This document shows, piece by piece, positions 7,317-16,289 of a DNA stretch of 30,761 nt. How positions within the stretch are numbered: position 1 is the stretch's first letter; every line of letters starts with the position of its first letter. The notes beneath the pieces are model-generated. The model saw only the letters and a program-made list of their open reading frames with translations, ran no database searches and had not been told where the DNA came from. Made by a program: the position numbers and the translations under genes. The DNA comes from a virus: positions 1 to 30,761 of IMG/VR virus record IMGVR_UViG_3300043436_001324. One strand, given 5' to 3'.

Positions 7317-10083
7317 GATTCAAATTGAGGGCGGTTACTTAGAGCCTGTTGAGGGAACGAATATCCCTTTAAACTTTAGCGTTCAAGACATTCGGGATAT
7401 AAGCGCAAAGAGTGGCGCATTCAGTAAGTCGATTGAACTTACAGGCTCACGCAATAACCTTGAGTTGCTTGGTCATTTGTACGAGGTGAACATTGAGGAT
7501 GCGACATTCAACATTAACACACGAACTGAGTGTAGCGTTATTCAGAACGGCATCACAGTTGTTGAACGTGCGTACTTGCAGTTATTGTCAGTGAACAAGC
7601 AAGAACCCTCAACAGTCAATCATGAAAAGGTGACTTTCACGGTAGCAGTCAAAGATACGGCAGCGGACTTGTTTACAACGACCAATAACCGATATTTGAG
7701 CGAGGTTGACTTAACCGACCTTAACCATACACTAAGTGCGGCAAATATCGTTAACTCATTCACGAATGATGTCACGGATGGGTATAAGTACTTCCCATGC
7801 TACACACCGACAAACACAATTCCCGTAAAGGAGTTTAAGCCGTGGATATACGCAAAGACTTACCTTGATAGAATCTTCGCAAAGGCGGGGAAAAGTTACA
7901 CATGGGCGGGATTACAAGAGGCACGTTTTGACAAGTTGGTAATTCCTTACAATGGAGATGGCACAAAGATAAACGTGGATGCGTATAAAGTTGCATTCAA
8001 CAAAACAAACACGTTATCAGGTACGCATACGGGCGGGGTTATCAATATCAATAATACGCAGCAGTTAACCAACGTAACGGAAACGGTTGACAATGCTTCA
8101 ATATTCAACCCAACTACGGGACAATACACTTCACCATTCTATGTGTCAACAGGTGAGAGTATTAATGTGAGCGTGAGCGTTTCACGGTTGTTTCAATTAA
8201 CTAACCCAATCGCACAACAAGCACGAATAAAAGTACTCGGTACAACAGGTCAATACTTTGCAGGTTCGGCTCAGTACACGGTTGGATTCTTTGTTTATCG
8301 AAACGGTTTACAAGTTGGTGCTGCTCCACTTATTCAACACGTTTACAACGGACTTTTAAATTCAGGTACACAAACGATTATAAACGATTCAACCACTATC
8401 AATATCCCAATCACGGGACTTTCACAAGGTGACATTATTACATTTAGGATACGAATATTAAACCAATTCATGAATGGCGAATGGCGCAATAACGCAACGA
8501 ATGCAACTGTAAATGTAGGGTACAATTTCTCCCTTACATCAAGCGTTACCGTTACCCCATCGGATAACAATATCGGGTTGTTTGGCACGGTTGACATGAA
8601 TAGTTTTATCCCTCGGCAGATTAAACAGTCTGATTTTGTCAAGGCATTCTTAACCATGTACAACTTGGTTGCCGTTCCTGATGAATTGCAACCTGACAAT
8701 ATTATTTTCCTACACCGTGACGAATACTATGACAGTGGAAAAGAAAAGGATTGGAGTAGGAAATTGGCAAATGACCGCGAGAAACAAATCACGTTCCTAC
8801 CAGACATCACTAAAAAGAAAATACAACTATCCTATAAGGATGATTCCGATGAAGTAAACAAGGCTTACAAGTCATTCACCAATGAAACATTCGGACAGGT
8901 TGAATATACACTTGACAATGAATACGTTCGTGACATTGACCGTAACGAAATTGTGTTTTCACCTACACCAAGTGCGGTTACTTCATACGGTGCTACTGTG
9001 CCAATGCTTTTGGGTAGTTCGCCAAAGACCAATATCCGTGTATTGATAGACAACGGTGCGCAATCTTTGACAACTCCGATAATCGTTCAAAATTACACGG
9101 GCAACACTGTAACGTCATCCACTTACGCTCAGGCATCGCACTTTGAAAACCCCTCAAACCCATCGTTCGATATTAACTTTGGGGTTTGTGATTATTACCT
9201 TTATTCAATCGGTGTTGTAACGGGTAACAACCTTTACAATCTGTATTGGCGAAGAACAATGGCGCAGTTGAATAGCGGTAAGATGCTAACGGCTTACTTC
9301 GATTTGAATGAGGCAGATATTCAGTCTTTGAAACTCAATGACAAAATCTACTGCGAGGGTGCATGGTGGAATATCAACCGTGTAATTGATTACAACGCTA
9401 ATAAGTCAACGCTCACAAAGGTCGAATTGATTTCGATTGATGAGGGGATAAAATTGCCACAGTTCAAAATTAGACCAACAAGACCATCTGTGTTTTTAGA
9501 TTCACTACCTATTAGAGGGAATATTACAAGACGATTCTATGAGGTTAACAACGTAATCGAAGAGGGTGGAGATGTTACCGGGCAGACAGGATTAGTTGTC
9601 AAAGGTGGCGAAATTGTAGCGGGAAATATTAAGGTCGATTCAATCAACGGGGTGGTTCAATCAACTGACCGCGTTTACAAAGCATTAATCACTCAAACGT
9701 CAACGAATGCGCCAAGCATCTCACAGATATTGCGCAATGATTACGATATAGTTTTACTGCCCGAATATGTATCAACGGGAACATACAAGTTCACCAATTT
9801 CGTCACAACGTCAATCGATACCTACTTTATAACCGAGGATCTCGAATGGATTTATACCGAAGATGAAATGTATTTAATGGATGAGAACAGCGACACTGAG
9901 TTATTAGGCTCAACCACTTTGGAAGCGTTACACAATGGTAACTTACTAGATGGAAACACTGCACGTTTTTCTATTCAAGGCAATGACTTGTATCTATACA
10001 CCTATTCAAGCGGTACGTTGTCAAACGATGTGCTACCAACTGACATACCATGGGTAATGACGTTAACATTTTGGGATAAGTAA
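7309..10083 (+). CDS. large tail-tip / baseplate hub-like protein
   Basis: A 924-residue structural protein. The N-terminus has the pattern LNFSVQDIRDISAKSGAFSK followed by SIELTGSRNN (about residues 22-52). I know this as the opening of a large tail protein widespread in Bacteroidota phages, crAss-like phages included. Around residues 440-540 there is a hub-like region (TMYNLVAVPDE, then W-S-R-K-L and KIQLSYKDD). Residues about 760-924 form a beta-rich C-terminal tail probably exposed on the virion. It is likely the tail-tip or baseplate hub that meets the host surface. It overlaps the upstream gene by 8 nt and is followed by the tape measure gene after 11 nt. The precise place in the tail is an inference. 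Confidence 0.78.
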   Translation: MVKIQIEGGYLEPVEGTNIPLNFSVQDIRDISAKSGAFSKSIELTGSRNNLELLGHLYEVNIEDATFNINTRTECSVIQNGITVVERAYLQLLSVNKQEPSTVNHEKVTFTVAVKDTAADLFTTTNNRYLSEVDLTDLNHTLSAANIVNSFTNDVTDGYKYFPCYTPTNTIPVKEFKPWIYAKTYLDRIFAKAGKSYTWAGLQEARFDKLVIPYNGDGTKINVDAYKVAFNKTNTLSGTHTGGVININNTQQLTNVTETVDNASIFNPTTGQYTSPFYVSTGESINVSVSVSRLFQLTNPIAQQARIKVLGTTGQYFAGSAQYTVGFFVYRNGLQVGAAPLIQHVYNGLLNSGTQTIINDSTTINIPITGLSQGDIITFRIRILNQFMNGEWRNNATNATVNVGYNFSLTSSVTVTPSDNNIGLFGTVDMNSFIPRQIKQSDFVKAFLTMYNLVAVPDELQPDNIIFLHRDEYYDSGKEKDWSRKLANDREKQITFLPDITKKKIQLSYKDDSDEVNKAYKSFTNETFGQVEYTLDNEYVRDIDRNEIVFSPTPSAVTSYGATVPMLLGSSPKTNIRVLIDNGAQSLTTPIIVQNYTGNTVTSSTYAQASHFENPSNPSFDINFGVCDYYLYSIGVVTGNNLYNLYWRRTMAQLNSGKMLTAYFDLNEADIQSLKLNDKIYCEGAWWNINRVIDYNANKSTLTKVELISIDEGIKLPQFKIRPTRPSVFLDSLPIRGNITRRFYEVNNVIEEGGDVTGQTGLVVKGGEIVAGNIKVDSINGVVQSTDRVYKALITQTSTNAPSISQILRNDYDIVLLPEYVSTGTYKFTNFVTTSIDTYFITEDLEWIYTEDEMYLMDENSDTELLGSTTLEALHNGNLLDGNTARFSIQGNDLYLYTYSSGTLSNDVLPTDIPWVMTLTFWDK

Positions 10084-10094
10084 CATTATAAAGT
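10083..10094 (+). promoter_or_regulatory. ACATTATA box 4 nt before start codon
   Basis: ACATTATA (10083-10090) overlaps the last base of the upstream stop codon and precedes the tape measure ATG at 10095 by four bases. Second instance of the shared box. Confidence 0.45.
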
Positions 10095-12149
10095 ATGGCA
10101 GTAGCGGGAGGAATAGAAGTACCAATAACCCTTGGCGGTGTTCGTGAGGTACGTCAACAGATAAAACAATTAAGAGGTGAGTTGATTAATGCGACTGACC
10201 CCACAGAAGTAGCACGTCTATCCGAGAATATCGGTCAACTATCCGACCAATTAAAGGATGCAAATGAGAAAGCGAACGTCTTTGCAAGTGGTTCAAAGTT
10301 TGAACAAGCGGGTAATGCGCTCGGCTTAATGCGTTCACAAATTGCGTCCTTAGATTTTGAGGGTGCGGGAGAAAGTGCTTCGTTATTTGCAAACCGTATC
10401 CGAGCAATCAACCCCGCTGAATTTGGTACACAGATAAAGGGTCTTATTTCGGTAGTTGGAAACTTAGGAAAAGCGTTCCTTTCAATGGGTGCATCTTTGC
10501 TGATGAATCCGATTTTCCTCATTGCCGTTGCTATTGTCGCAATCATTGCGGCTGTTGGTGCGTTGCTAAATAAACTCGGTATTTTGAAACCCGCATTAAA
10601 GGCAATCGGTGCAGTGTTTGAAGTAATTGGTGATGCAATCAATTGGGTAATCGACAAGATAAAGGAGTTCTTAGATTGGTTGGAAATATCCAATTTCGCA
10701 GAACAAGAAGCGGCTCAGAAAGCAGCGGAGGCGGCTGAAAAGCGTGCAGATGCTTGGGTTAAATTCAGCGAGGAACGAACACGTGTTATCGACCAACAGA
10801 TCAGAATGGACAAGTTGGATAACAAGAACACAACTGAACTTGAACTTAAAAAGCAATGGTTAATTAGACAGACTGCATTAGAGCGTATTAAGGCACTTGC
10901 AGCGAGGTTGAAAGAAAAGATTACATCTGGTAATATCGATGCCGAGGAAATCAAGGAATTGACCAAGCAGTACGAAGAGCAAAAGAAAATCATCCAACAG
11001 TCAAAGGACGATGCTGCTTACATTCGTAAGCAAGATGCAAAGCAACGTCAAGACGATGAAAAGAAAGCATCTGATACATCAATAAAGAACGCACAAGATG
11101 AAGCGAAGAAACGTGCCGATGCTTACAAGAAGTATAAAGAAGATAGGATAGCAGTTGAGCGTGAGATTCAGGATTTGATTTTACAAGCAATGCCTGAGGG
11201 CGAGGCGAAAGAACGTGCTGCAATAGAACAGAAATACGCACGTCAAATTGAAGATGTTAAGAAAAATGAGAAGTACTTAAAAGATGAGCGAACGAAAATA
11301 ATCAACCTCTTAAACCAAGAGCAACAAGCAGAACTCAAAGCAATCGATGATAAAAAGCACCAAGAAGAATTGGAGCGTAAACGTCAACAACAGATTGAAC
11401 TTGCAAAGGTAGAAAGTGATGAGAAAGCGGACTTAATGCAACAGATTGAGGCTATTGAAAACGCACAAGAAAATGCAACATTAAGCGCAAAGGATAGGGA
11501 AATCAACGCTGTTCGTGACAAGTATTTCACACTAATTGAAGAGGCGAAAAAGTACGGATTGGATACCACTGCTATTGAAAAGCAGATGAACGATGAGATT
11601 GACAAGATTAAAACAGACCAAGCAGAAAAAGACAAGGCTGCGCAAAAAAAATTAAATGAAGATAGACTGAACGCTGTTAAGGGTGGTTTGTCTGCGATTG
11701 GTGACCTTGCTGAAGCATGGGCGGGTAAAGATAAAGCACGCCAAAAGAAAGCGTTTCAAATCAATAAGGCAATGAATATTGCAACCGCTACTATCGACAC
11801 ATACAAAGGTGCAACGGCTGCTTATGCGTCAGCGGGTGGAAACCCTATACTTGGTGGTATTATGGCAGCTATTGTTGTCGCAAGTGGTTTGGCTAACATC
11901 GCAAAGATTAAAGCAACACAATTCGAAGGTGGCGGTAACGCTGCACCAACATCGACAGCATCAAGTGCAACGGCTACACCAACGGCAATGCAACCGACAT
12001 TTAACTTCCAAGGCAGCGGAAACAATGCAAACAGCCTTAACTCACAGAATGACCTATCTATGATTACAGTGAAAGCGGTTGTAAGTGAGAGCGAGGTGAC
12101 AAGCACACAAAACCAAGTTAGCAAATACGAAAATTCAGCGAAATTATGA
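10095..12149 (+). CDS. tape measure protein
   Basis: A 684-residue protein that sets tail length and is ejected ahead of the DNA. Typical features: a soluble helical start, a strongly hydrophobic segment at about residues 135-160 (LIAVAIVAIIAAVGALL) followed by amphipathic helices, and then a very long charged coiled coil (about 210-530) rich in Glu, Lys, Ala and Gln. A second hydrophobic Gly/Ala segment (about 560-610) and a Ser/Thr/Asn-rich C-terminus complete it. With roughly 1.5 angstrom of tail per residue, a tail near 100 nm is expected. Size and absence of a sheath gene suggest a siphovirus. It overlaps the next gene by 4 nt. Confidence 0.92.
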   Translation: MAVAGGIEVPITLGGVREVRQQIKQLRGELINATDPTEVARLSENIGQLSDQLKDANEKANVFASGSKFEQAGNALGLMRSQIASLDFEGAGESASLFANRIRAINPAEFGTQIKGLISVVGNLGKAFLSMGASLLMNPIFLIAVAIVAIIAAVGALLNKLGILKPALKAIGAVFEVIGDAINWVIDKIKEFLDWLEISNFAEQEAAQKAAEAAEKRADAWVKFSEERTRVIDQQIRMDKLDNKNTTELELKKQWLIRQTALERIKALAARLKEKITSGNIDAEEIKELTKQYEEQKKIIQQSKDDAAYIRKQDAKQRQDDEKKASDTSIKNAQDEAKKRADAYKKYKEDRIAVEREIQDLILQAMPEGEAKERAAIEQKYARQIEDVKKNEKYLKDERTKIINLLNQEQQAELKAIDDKKHQEELERKRQQQIELAKVESDEKADLMQQIEAIENAQENATLSAKDREINAVRDKYFTLIEEAKKYGLDTTAIEKQMNDEIDKIKTDQAEKDKAAQKKLNEDRLNAVKGGLSAIGDLAEAWAGKDKARQKKAFQINKAMNIATATIDTYKGATAAYASAGGNPILGGIMAAIVVASGLANIAKIKATQFEGGGNAAPTSTASSATATPTAMQPTFNFQGSGNNANSLNSQNDLSMITVKAVVSESEVTSTQNQVSKYENSAKL

Positions 12150-12583
12150 CATCGATTAAATATCTAAAAACAGAACTTGAAACGTGGCTCTCGTCGCATC
12201 CCGCAAATCCTAAAGTATTCTTTGAGTTCACGGAGCAGATGCCTAATTTGGCAACGATTAACGAAGCCTATCCGCTTATTTTCTTTGCGTTTAATACATC
12301 CGAAAGTTACACCAATGTAATTACACACAACTTTACGGTGTATTGTTTAGATCGTATCTCAGATGACCGTTCAAACATTGTCGATGTGGTTAGTGAGATG
12401 CAACTATTAATGAATGACATATTTATGCACTTCCAAGCTAATCACCCAGTCATTGACGTTATCGGCTTGGTATCGGCAGAACCGCTAAACAACTTCGATT
12501 TGGATTACGTTGGTGGTTGTTCTTCAATTGTCACATTTGAACTACCGCAGATTTGCATTAATTACACTAACTTTGGCTACTGA
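12146..12583 (+). CDS. tail terminator-like protein
   Basis: A 145-residue soluble protein. The alternating hydrophobic pattern and the segment ITHNFTVYCLDR followed by VDVVSEMQLLMNDI is like tail-terminator/minor tail proteins that cap the tail tube, where a beta sheet packs on one long helix. I infer this from fold-like pattern and position between tape measure and a gp10-like gene; no exact family is recalled. Start and stop overlap both neighbours (ATGA at 12146, stop-start at 12583), so it is tightly coupled. Confidence 0.6.
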   Translation: MTSIKYLKTELETWLSSHPANPKVFFEFTEQMPNLATINEAYPLIFFAFNTSESYTNVITHNFTVYCLDRISDDRSNIVDVVSEMQLLMNDIFMHFQANHPVIDVIGLVSAEPLNNFDLDYVGGCSSIVTFELPQICINYTNFGY

Positions 12584-13002
12584 TGGCGACATTCAAAGTA
12601 AAATATGCGACACGGAATAAGTTAGCGAAAACGCTTCAACGGCAAATCATGGATATGGGTTTGTTTCAAGAAGGTACACTTGAAAATTCAATTCGTATTT
12701 CTGCAGTTAGTTCTGCCGAGTTAAACAAAATAGACATAACTGTTAATGCTGTCTATTATTACTTTTTCCTTGACGATGGCACGGTTAATATACCCGCATT
12801 TAACATTACGGATAAATGGCTCAGACGTTCAGACACCAAAGAAGTCATCGCAGAAATCGTCAAAGAGTTCATGCAATGGCAACTTAAACAGTACCCGTTC
12901 TTGGATTACGCTAAAATTCTGAATAACCCGAAAGTTAATCTGTTCTTTAATTGGATTGATGACCCATATGGACTACCAACCGCGCCTTACTCATTGAGAT
13001 AG
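12583..13002 (+). CDS. HK97 gp10-like head-tail/tail-completion protein
   Basis: A 139-residue protein. The pattern TLENSIRISA, then ITVNAVYYYFFLDDGT, then PAFNITDKWLRR matches the order of conserved blocks in HK97 gp10-like tail-completion proteins (Leu-x-x-Ser-Ile, a Tyr-rich strand, Gly-Thr, a Pro, then a helix). The last 40 residues form an extra helical and aromatic tail. It overlaps the tail-terminator-like gene by one base and is the last plus-strand gene before the minus-strand pair, separated by a terminator hairpin. Assignment rests on pattern and context. Confidence 0.6.
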   Translation: MATFKVKYATRNKLAKTLQRQIMDMGLFQEGTLENSIRISAVSSAELNKIDITVNAVYYYFFLDDGTVNIPAFNITDKWLRRSDTKEVIAEIVKEFMQWQLKQYPFLDYAKILNNPKVNLFFNWIDDPYGLPTAPYSLR

Positions 13003-13003
13003 A

Positions 13004-13025
13004 AAAAAGGGAGTTCATATCTCCC
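13004..13025 (-). terminator. terminator of the minus-strand gene pair
   Basis: GGGAG and CTCCC pair across ttcatat, with an A-tract on the plus-strand side (13004-13008) that reads as a T-run on the minus strand. It lies between convergent genes and suits the minus-strand direction best; plus-strand readthrough may be only partly stopped. Confidence 0.6.
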
Positions 13026-13717
13026 TATTCATTTATAAGTTTTTTCATTGATGCCAAGTTAAGAGCGTATATCACGGGGAAGTTTAGCACTTGTTCAACG
13101 TCTGTTAGCTTGTTATCAGCGAGCCAATATACGAAAATCTCCCAAGTGTATTGCGCAACTTGTTTTTCTTTTTCGATTTCCTTTTCTAAGTCACGTATTT
13201 CAGACTCACTTAACCCATCCGTTTCAACCGGTTCGGGTTCGTCAATAGAGAATATAGTCTTATAGGTCGAATGTATTGACTCACGGAATTTGAGGTACTC
13301 ATTTACCCCACCAACTACATCGTCAATGTCAGCATCTTCATAATGCTTTGCCCGCTTATCAATGTCGAAGTTCACTGGCTCATATTCCCAATGACCCCAT
13401 TCGTTTTGTCTTTTTTTACGGTGCAATATTGCGCACACCTTTCCAAAGTTGTCAGGGTTTTGCAAGTACCTTTCTAAGTCGATGAAGTTGCCAAGCGTTA
13501 ACACACTATTGGGTACAACGTCTTTTGGCTTGTAGTTCTTGTTCAGAATCTTATTAAGGTCAAGCAGATGTTTGTTCAACTCAGATACGGTCATGTTTTC
13601 GACTTCATCCGTGTCAACATCTAAGTAAACAGAAACGAGTTCAACATTTCTGTCAAACTCGCTTTCAAAATCTGCTTTCTTGATTTTATTTATCTGAATC
13701 AGATCGTTGACTTTCAT
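13025..13717 (-). CDS. tail assembly chaperone-like protein, second of pair
   Basis: A 230-residue acidic protein. The order of elements resembles proteins encoded before tape measure genes in Bacteroidota phages: TLGNFIDLERYLQNPDN, a KVCAILHRKK block, EPVNFDIDKRAKHYEDA, and DVVGGVNEYLKF. Those proteins occupy the tail assembly chaperone position. The ATG at 13717 lies inside the upstream gene (32-nt overlap) and has GAGGTGAAAG just before it, one of the few good Shine-Dalgarno sequences here, so it is translated by coupling rather than by a needed frameshift. One of only two minus-strand genes. Function inferred. Confidence 0.65.
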   Translation of the reverse strand: MKVNDLIQINKIKKADFESEFDRNVELVSVYLDVDTDEVENMTVSELNKHLLDLNKILNKNYKPKDVVPNSVLTLGNFIDLERYLQNPDNFGKVCAILHRKKRQNEWGHWEYEPVNFDIDKRAKHYEDADIDDVVGGVNEYLKFRESIHSTYKTIFSIDEPEPVETDGLSESEIRDLEKEIEKEKQVAQYTWEIFVYWLADNKLTDVEQVLNFPVIYALNLASMKKLINE

Positions 13718-14234
13718 CTTTCACCTCTTTCATTAGAACGTTCGCACTATTGGTTAAGTATTCCATAATTTTAGCAACGGCAACCACAAAGTTAGCAGCG
13801 GGTAAATCTTTCAATTTGGAAATCTTGTGTTTAATATGCGCTTTGTCAAAATGTTCTGCATCCGTTAACTTTTCATCTTGGTAAAAGAAAGCAATCAGTG
13901 CGAGTGTAGGGTTGCCGATGTCATGCAGTTTGTCAATCATTTTACCCATTTTAACTGTGAACACACGTGACAAATCAATTCTGTAACCGTTCACCTCTTC
14001 GACAAGCTCTAAATTCTCACCACTTGAATCCATTGCATCGAATAACTCCGTGCTAAATGATAACGGTACATTGTCAATCTCTTTGTCTGGAACACCGATG
14101 GCTTTTAAAACCGCTTCAAATTGTAGCAAAGGCTCTTTTTCAAAAATGCGCACGGCATCACTCACATCTACCCACTGTTGCAACGTCATGTCATGAATCG
14201 TTGTAGGGTACTCTTTTTCATTTATTGTAATCAT
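13686..14234 (-). CDS. tail assembly chaperone-like protein, first of pair
   Basis: A 182-residue protein from the ATG at 14234; the frame is open to 14273 but the extra residues would cover the promoter. It opens with MITINEKEYPTTIHDMTLQQ, a start typical of small phage chaperone-like proteins in which a short beta hairpin is followed by helices. The C-terminus is helical and charged. It overlaps the next gene by 32 nt in the +1 (equally -2) frame. In many phages a chaperone gene and its frameshift extension lie in this order, so the pair may be functionally alike; I see no slippery sequence and the second gene has its own ribosome site. Confidence 0.6.
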   Translation of the reverse strand: MITINEKEYPTTIHDMTLQQWVDVSDAVRIFEKEPLLQFEAVLKAIGVPDKEIDNVPLSFSTELFDAMDSSGENLELVEEVNGYRIDLSRVFTVKMGKMIDKLHDIGNPTLALIAFFYQDEKLTDAEHFDKAHIKHKISKLKDLPAANFVVAVAKIMEYLTNSANVLMKEVKDESQRSDSDK

Positions 14235-14250
14235 ATCTAATTCGTTTGTG

Positions 14251-14258
14251 CGAATATA
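14251..14258 (-). promoter_or_regulatory. possible -7 box for minus-strand gene pair
   Basis: On the minus strand TATATTCG (one base off TAnnTTTG) lies 16 nt before the ATG at 14234. No good TTG is found at the expected upstream distance. A CCACT/AGTGG hairpin (14270-14284) lies between it and the divergent plus-strand gene. Confidence 0.4.
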
Positions 14259-14287
14259 AGCAAAAATATCCACTTTTTCAGTGGCTT

Positions 14288-14299
14288 ACATTGTACGTT
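14288..14299 (+). promoter_or_regulatory. ACATTGTA box 4 nt before start codon
   Basis: ACATTGTA (14288-14295) then four bases and the protease ATG at 14300: third instance of the shared box, one base different. Here it opens a divergent operon, so a promoter role is more plausible than at the others. Confidence 0.4.
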
Positions 14300-15286
14300 A
14301 TGGATGATTTGGTAACTTATAAGATACTGAAAAAGGATTTGGAAACGGGCGAAGAGTTCACGGGACTTGATGAAATCGCGTTTACTTCCGATCCCGCTAT
14401 CATTGTCAAAGGTATGGCATTCAACGCACAGAAAAAGTTGGTTTTTAAAGACGAACCAAAGATGCGTATAGTTGCACCCGCAATGATTCCTATGGAAATC
14501 TACCGCAATCAAGATGGTGAGGAGTTCAATGTTGAATTTACAGCCGAACAGATTGAGTTGATTCACACAGAAATCATGCAGTTAGTAGCAAAGGGTGAAA
14601 GCCTTTTCAATTTTGAGCATGACAAATCACAGAAAGTACCCGCGTATATTTTGGAAGCGTGGATAGTGGATAATCCAGAAACGGACAAAGCGAAAACCAC
14701 ATACGGTATTGATGTGCCAAAAGGAACACTGATGCTGACTACTCAGATAACAGACCGTAAATATTACGATGAGTTGGTTGAGAATGGGCAGATAGGGTAC
14801 TCCATTGGTGGTTCGTTCGGTCTTAAATTAAGCAAACAATTAAATACAAATACAATGAGTTTACCAGAGGGAACACAATTAACCGAGGGGAAACAATACA
14901 TCTTTTCAAATGGTGTATTGACTGAGGTTACTGTTGAACTTTCTGAGACAACCGAAATCGTAGAAGAGGAAGTAAAGGAAGAGGAAACAGAAATGGCTTC
15001 CGACACTACTGAGACTACTGAGGAAGTTGTTGAAGAAAAGGAAACTGAAATGGCTGAGGAAACTGCAACGGAAGATGCACCCGCTGAAACAATCACGGAG
15101 GAAAAAGTAGCCTCAATGATTGAAGAGCGTATGGGTGAAGTCTTGAATATGTTGGCAGAATTGAAAGCCGCAATCGAAGAAGCAAAACAAGAAGAGGCAA
15201 TGGATGAGGAAGAAGAGCAAGCGCCAGTCCAATTGTCAGTACACGAAAGACTTGCCAAATTTTCAGCATCATTTAAAACTAAATAA
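14300..15286 (+). CDS. prohead protease (XkdF-like) fused to acidic scaffold domain
   Basis: A 328-residue protein. Residues about 25-180 match the XkdF-type prohead protease: FNFEHD with His at 107, then VPAYILEAWIVDNPE, YGIDVPKGTLM and GYSIGG with the probable nucleophile Ser at 168. From about 195 the sequence turns into a long Glu/Thr/Ala-rich stretch with a coiled coil near 265-315, typical of a capsid scaffold. So one polypeptide probably guides capsid assembly and then cuts itself and the capsid protein. Located directly before the major capsid gene, with a 2-nt gap. I use the ATG at 14300; the open frame reaches 14246 but overlaps the divergent promoter region. Confidence 0.85.
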   Translation: MDDLVTYKILKKDLETGEEFTGLDEIAFTSDPAIIVKGMAFNAQKKLVFKDEPKMRIVAPAMIPMEIYRNQDGEEFNVEFTAEQIELIHTEIMQLVAKGESLFNFEHDKSQKVPAYILEAWIVDNPETDKAKTTYGIDVPKGTLMLTTQITDRKYYDELVENGQIGYSIGGSFGLKLSKQLNTNTMSLPEGTQLTEGKQYIFSNGVLTEVTVELSETTEIVEEEVKEEETEMASDTTETTEEVVEEKETEMAEETATEDAPAETITEEKVASMIEERMGEVLNMLAELKAAIEEAKQEEAMDEEEEQAPVQLSVHERLAKFSASFKTK

Positions 15287-15288
15287 TC

Positions 15289-16221
15289 ATGCAAAGAGAC
15301 TTAAGATTCTCATTAACGATTGAGACAAACGCATTACTTTGTCCTAATCCTCAGGAGTTCTACTCCCGCTCATATATCGATGAGCAAGTTGTTGACAATT
15401 TCCGTGTGTTACCGGGAATCAAAGCAGCGACTAAATTGGCTAACGTTACTTTCGGACAAGTGACTAAGGCTTCAACTTGTGGCTTTACCGCACCAACTGA
15501 GGACTTGGATGCAATCGACATCGATGTAACACCTACTTCAATCATGGCGCAGATCTGTCAGTTCGATGTTGAGCAATCATTCTTGGCATTGCAAATGGCT
15601 AAAGGTTCTAACGGTGACTTTTCAGTTCAATCGTTCATGAACTACTATTGGTCAGAGTTGGCTAACAAGGCTCGTGAAGAACGTGCTATCCGCCGTTGGC
15701 AAGGTGACACTTCATCTTCTGATGCAAACTTGCAATTAGTTGATGGTCACTTGAAAAAGTTGGCTGCTGATTCAACTGTTATCGACATCGATTCAGGTGT
15801 TATCACAATTACTGCATCGAACGTAATTGCGGAGATGACTAAGGTATACAACGCTCTACCTGCACGTGTACGTGTTAAGGTTGCTGATTTGCGTTGGTTC
15901 GTATCTCCTGACATCGCTGCGGCTTACCGTTTGGCTACGGCATCACAAAACACCGTTAACAACGTAACTGCACAACTTGGTTTGACATTCTTGGGCATCA
16001 AGATTGTTGAGGATGCGGGATTACCTGCAGCTCGTCAGGTATTGACTGTTAAGGACAACCTTATCTACGCATTCGATGGTGAAAAAGATGGTGAGCAATT
16101 GAAAGCAGTTAACTTGTCTGATACAGTTGCTGAGCCTTACATTCGTACACGTGCTAACCAAAAAGAGGGTTACCAACACGTTAACGGAAACGAAATCGTT
16201 TACTATTGGAATGCTCCTTAA
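15289..16221 (+). CDS. major capsid protein (HK97-like)
   Basis: A 310-residue protein expected to form the shell. It has no long N-terminal delta domain, since the scaffold is encoded upstream. Supporting features: mid-region AREERAIRRWQGDT, a long beta-rich part and the closing pattern AFDGEKDGEQLK, LSDTVAEPYIRTRA and HVNGNEIVYYWN, which is like capsid proteins of Bacteroidota phages. Codon use is shifted toward GCT, CGT and TTG compared with neighbours, as expected of the most highly expressed gene. A strong terminator follows at 16244-16276. The fold is inferred from context and pattern. Confidence 0.88.
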   Translation: MQRDLRFSLTIETNALLCPNPQEFYSRSYIDEQVVDNFRVLPGIKAATKLANVTFGQVTKASTCGFTAPTEDLDAIDIDVTPTSIMAQICQFDVEQSFLALQMAKGSNGDFSVQSFMNYYWSELANKAREERAIRRWQGDTSSSDANLQLVDGHLKKLAADSTVIDIDSGVITITASNVIAEMTKVYNALPARVRVKVADLRWFVSPDIAAAYRLATASQNTVNNVTAQLGLTFLGIKIVEDAGLPAARQVLTVKDNLIYAFDGEKDGEQLKAVNLSDTVAEPYIRTRANQKEGYQHVNGNEIVYYWNAP

Positions 16222-16243
16222 TTAACTGATTAATTTACCAAGA

Positions 16244-16276
16244 GGGGAGGGCGGTTAAATTCTCCCTCCCTTTTTT
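16244..16276 (+). terminator. terminator after major capsid gene
   Basis: GGGAGGG (16245-16251) pairs with CCCTCCC (16264-16270), then TTTTTT. Isolates the capsid operon from the next gene. Confidence 0.85.
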
Positions 16277-16289
16277 AATACTTTAAATT

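Noticed and set aside
8343-8699. 118-codon minus-strand ORF
   Set aside because: Lies wholly within the 924-residue tail gene, has no start context and no protein-like features beyond antisense bias.
13686-13717. programmed frameshift between the two minus-strand chaperone-like genes
   Set aside because: The overlap has no slippery heptamer I can see, and the second gene has its own ATG with a good GAGGTGAAAG ribosome site.
14764-15294. 176-codon minus-strand ORF, very Ser-rich
   Set aside because: It is the reverse reading of the Glu/Thr-rich scaffold part of the protease gene; antisense of GAA/ACT codons gives Ser-rich runs.
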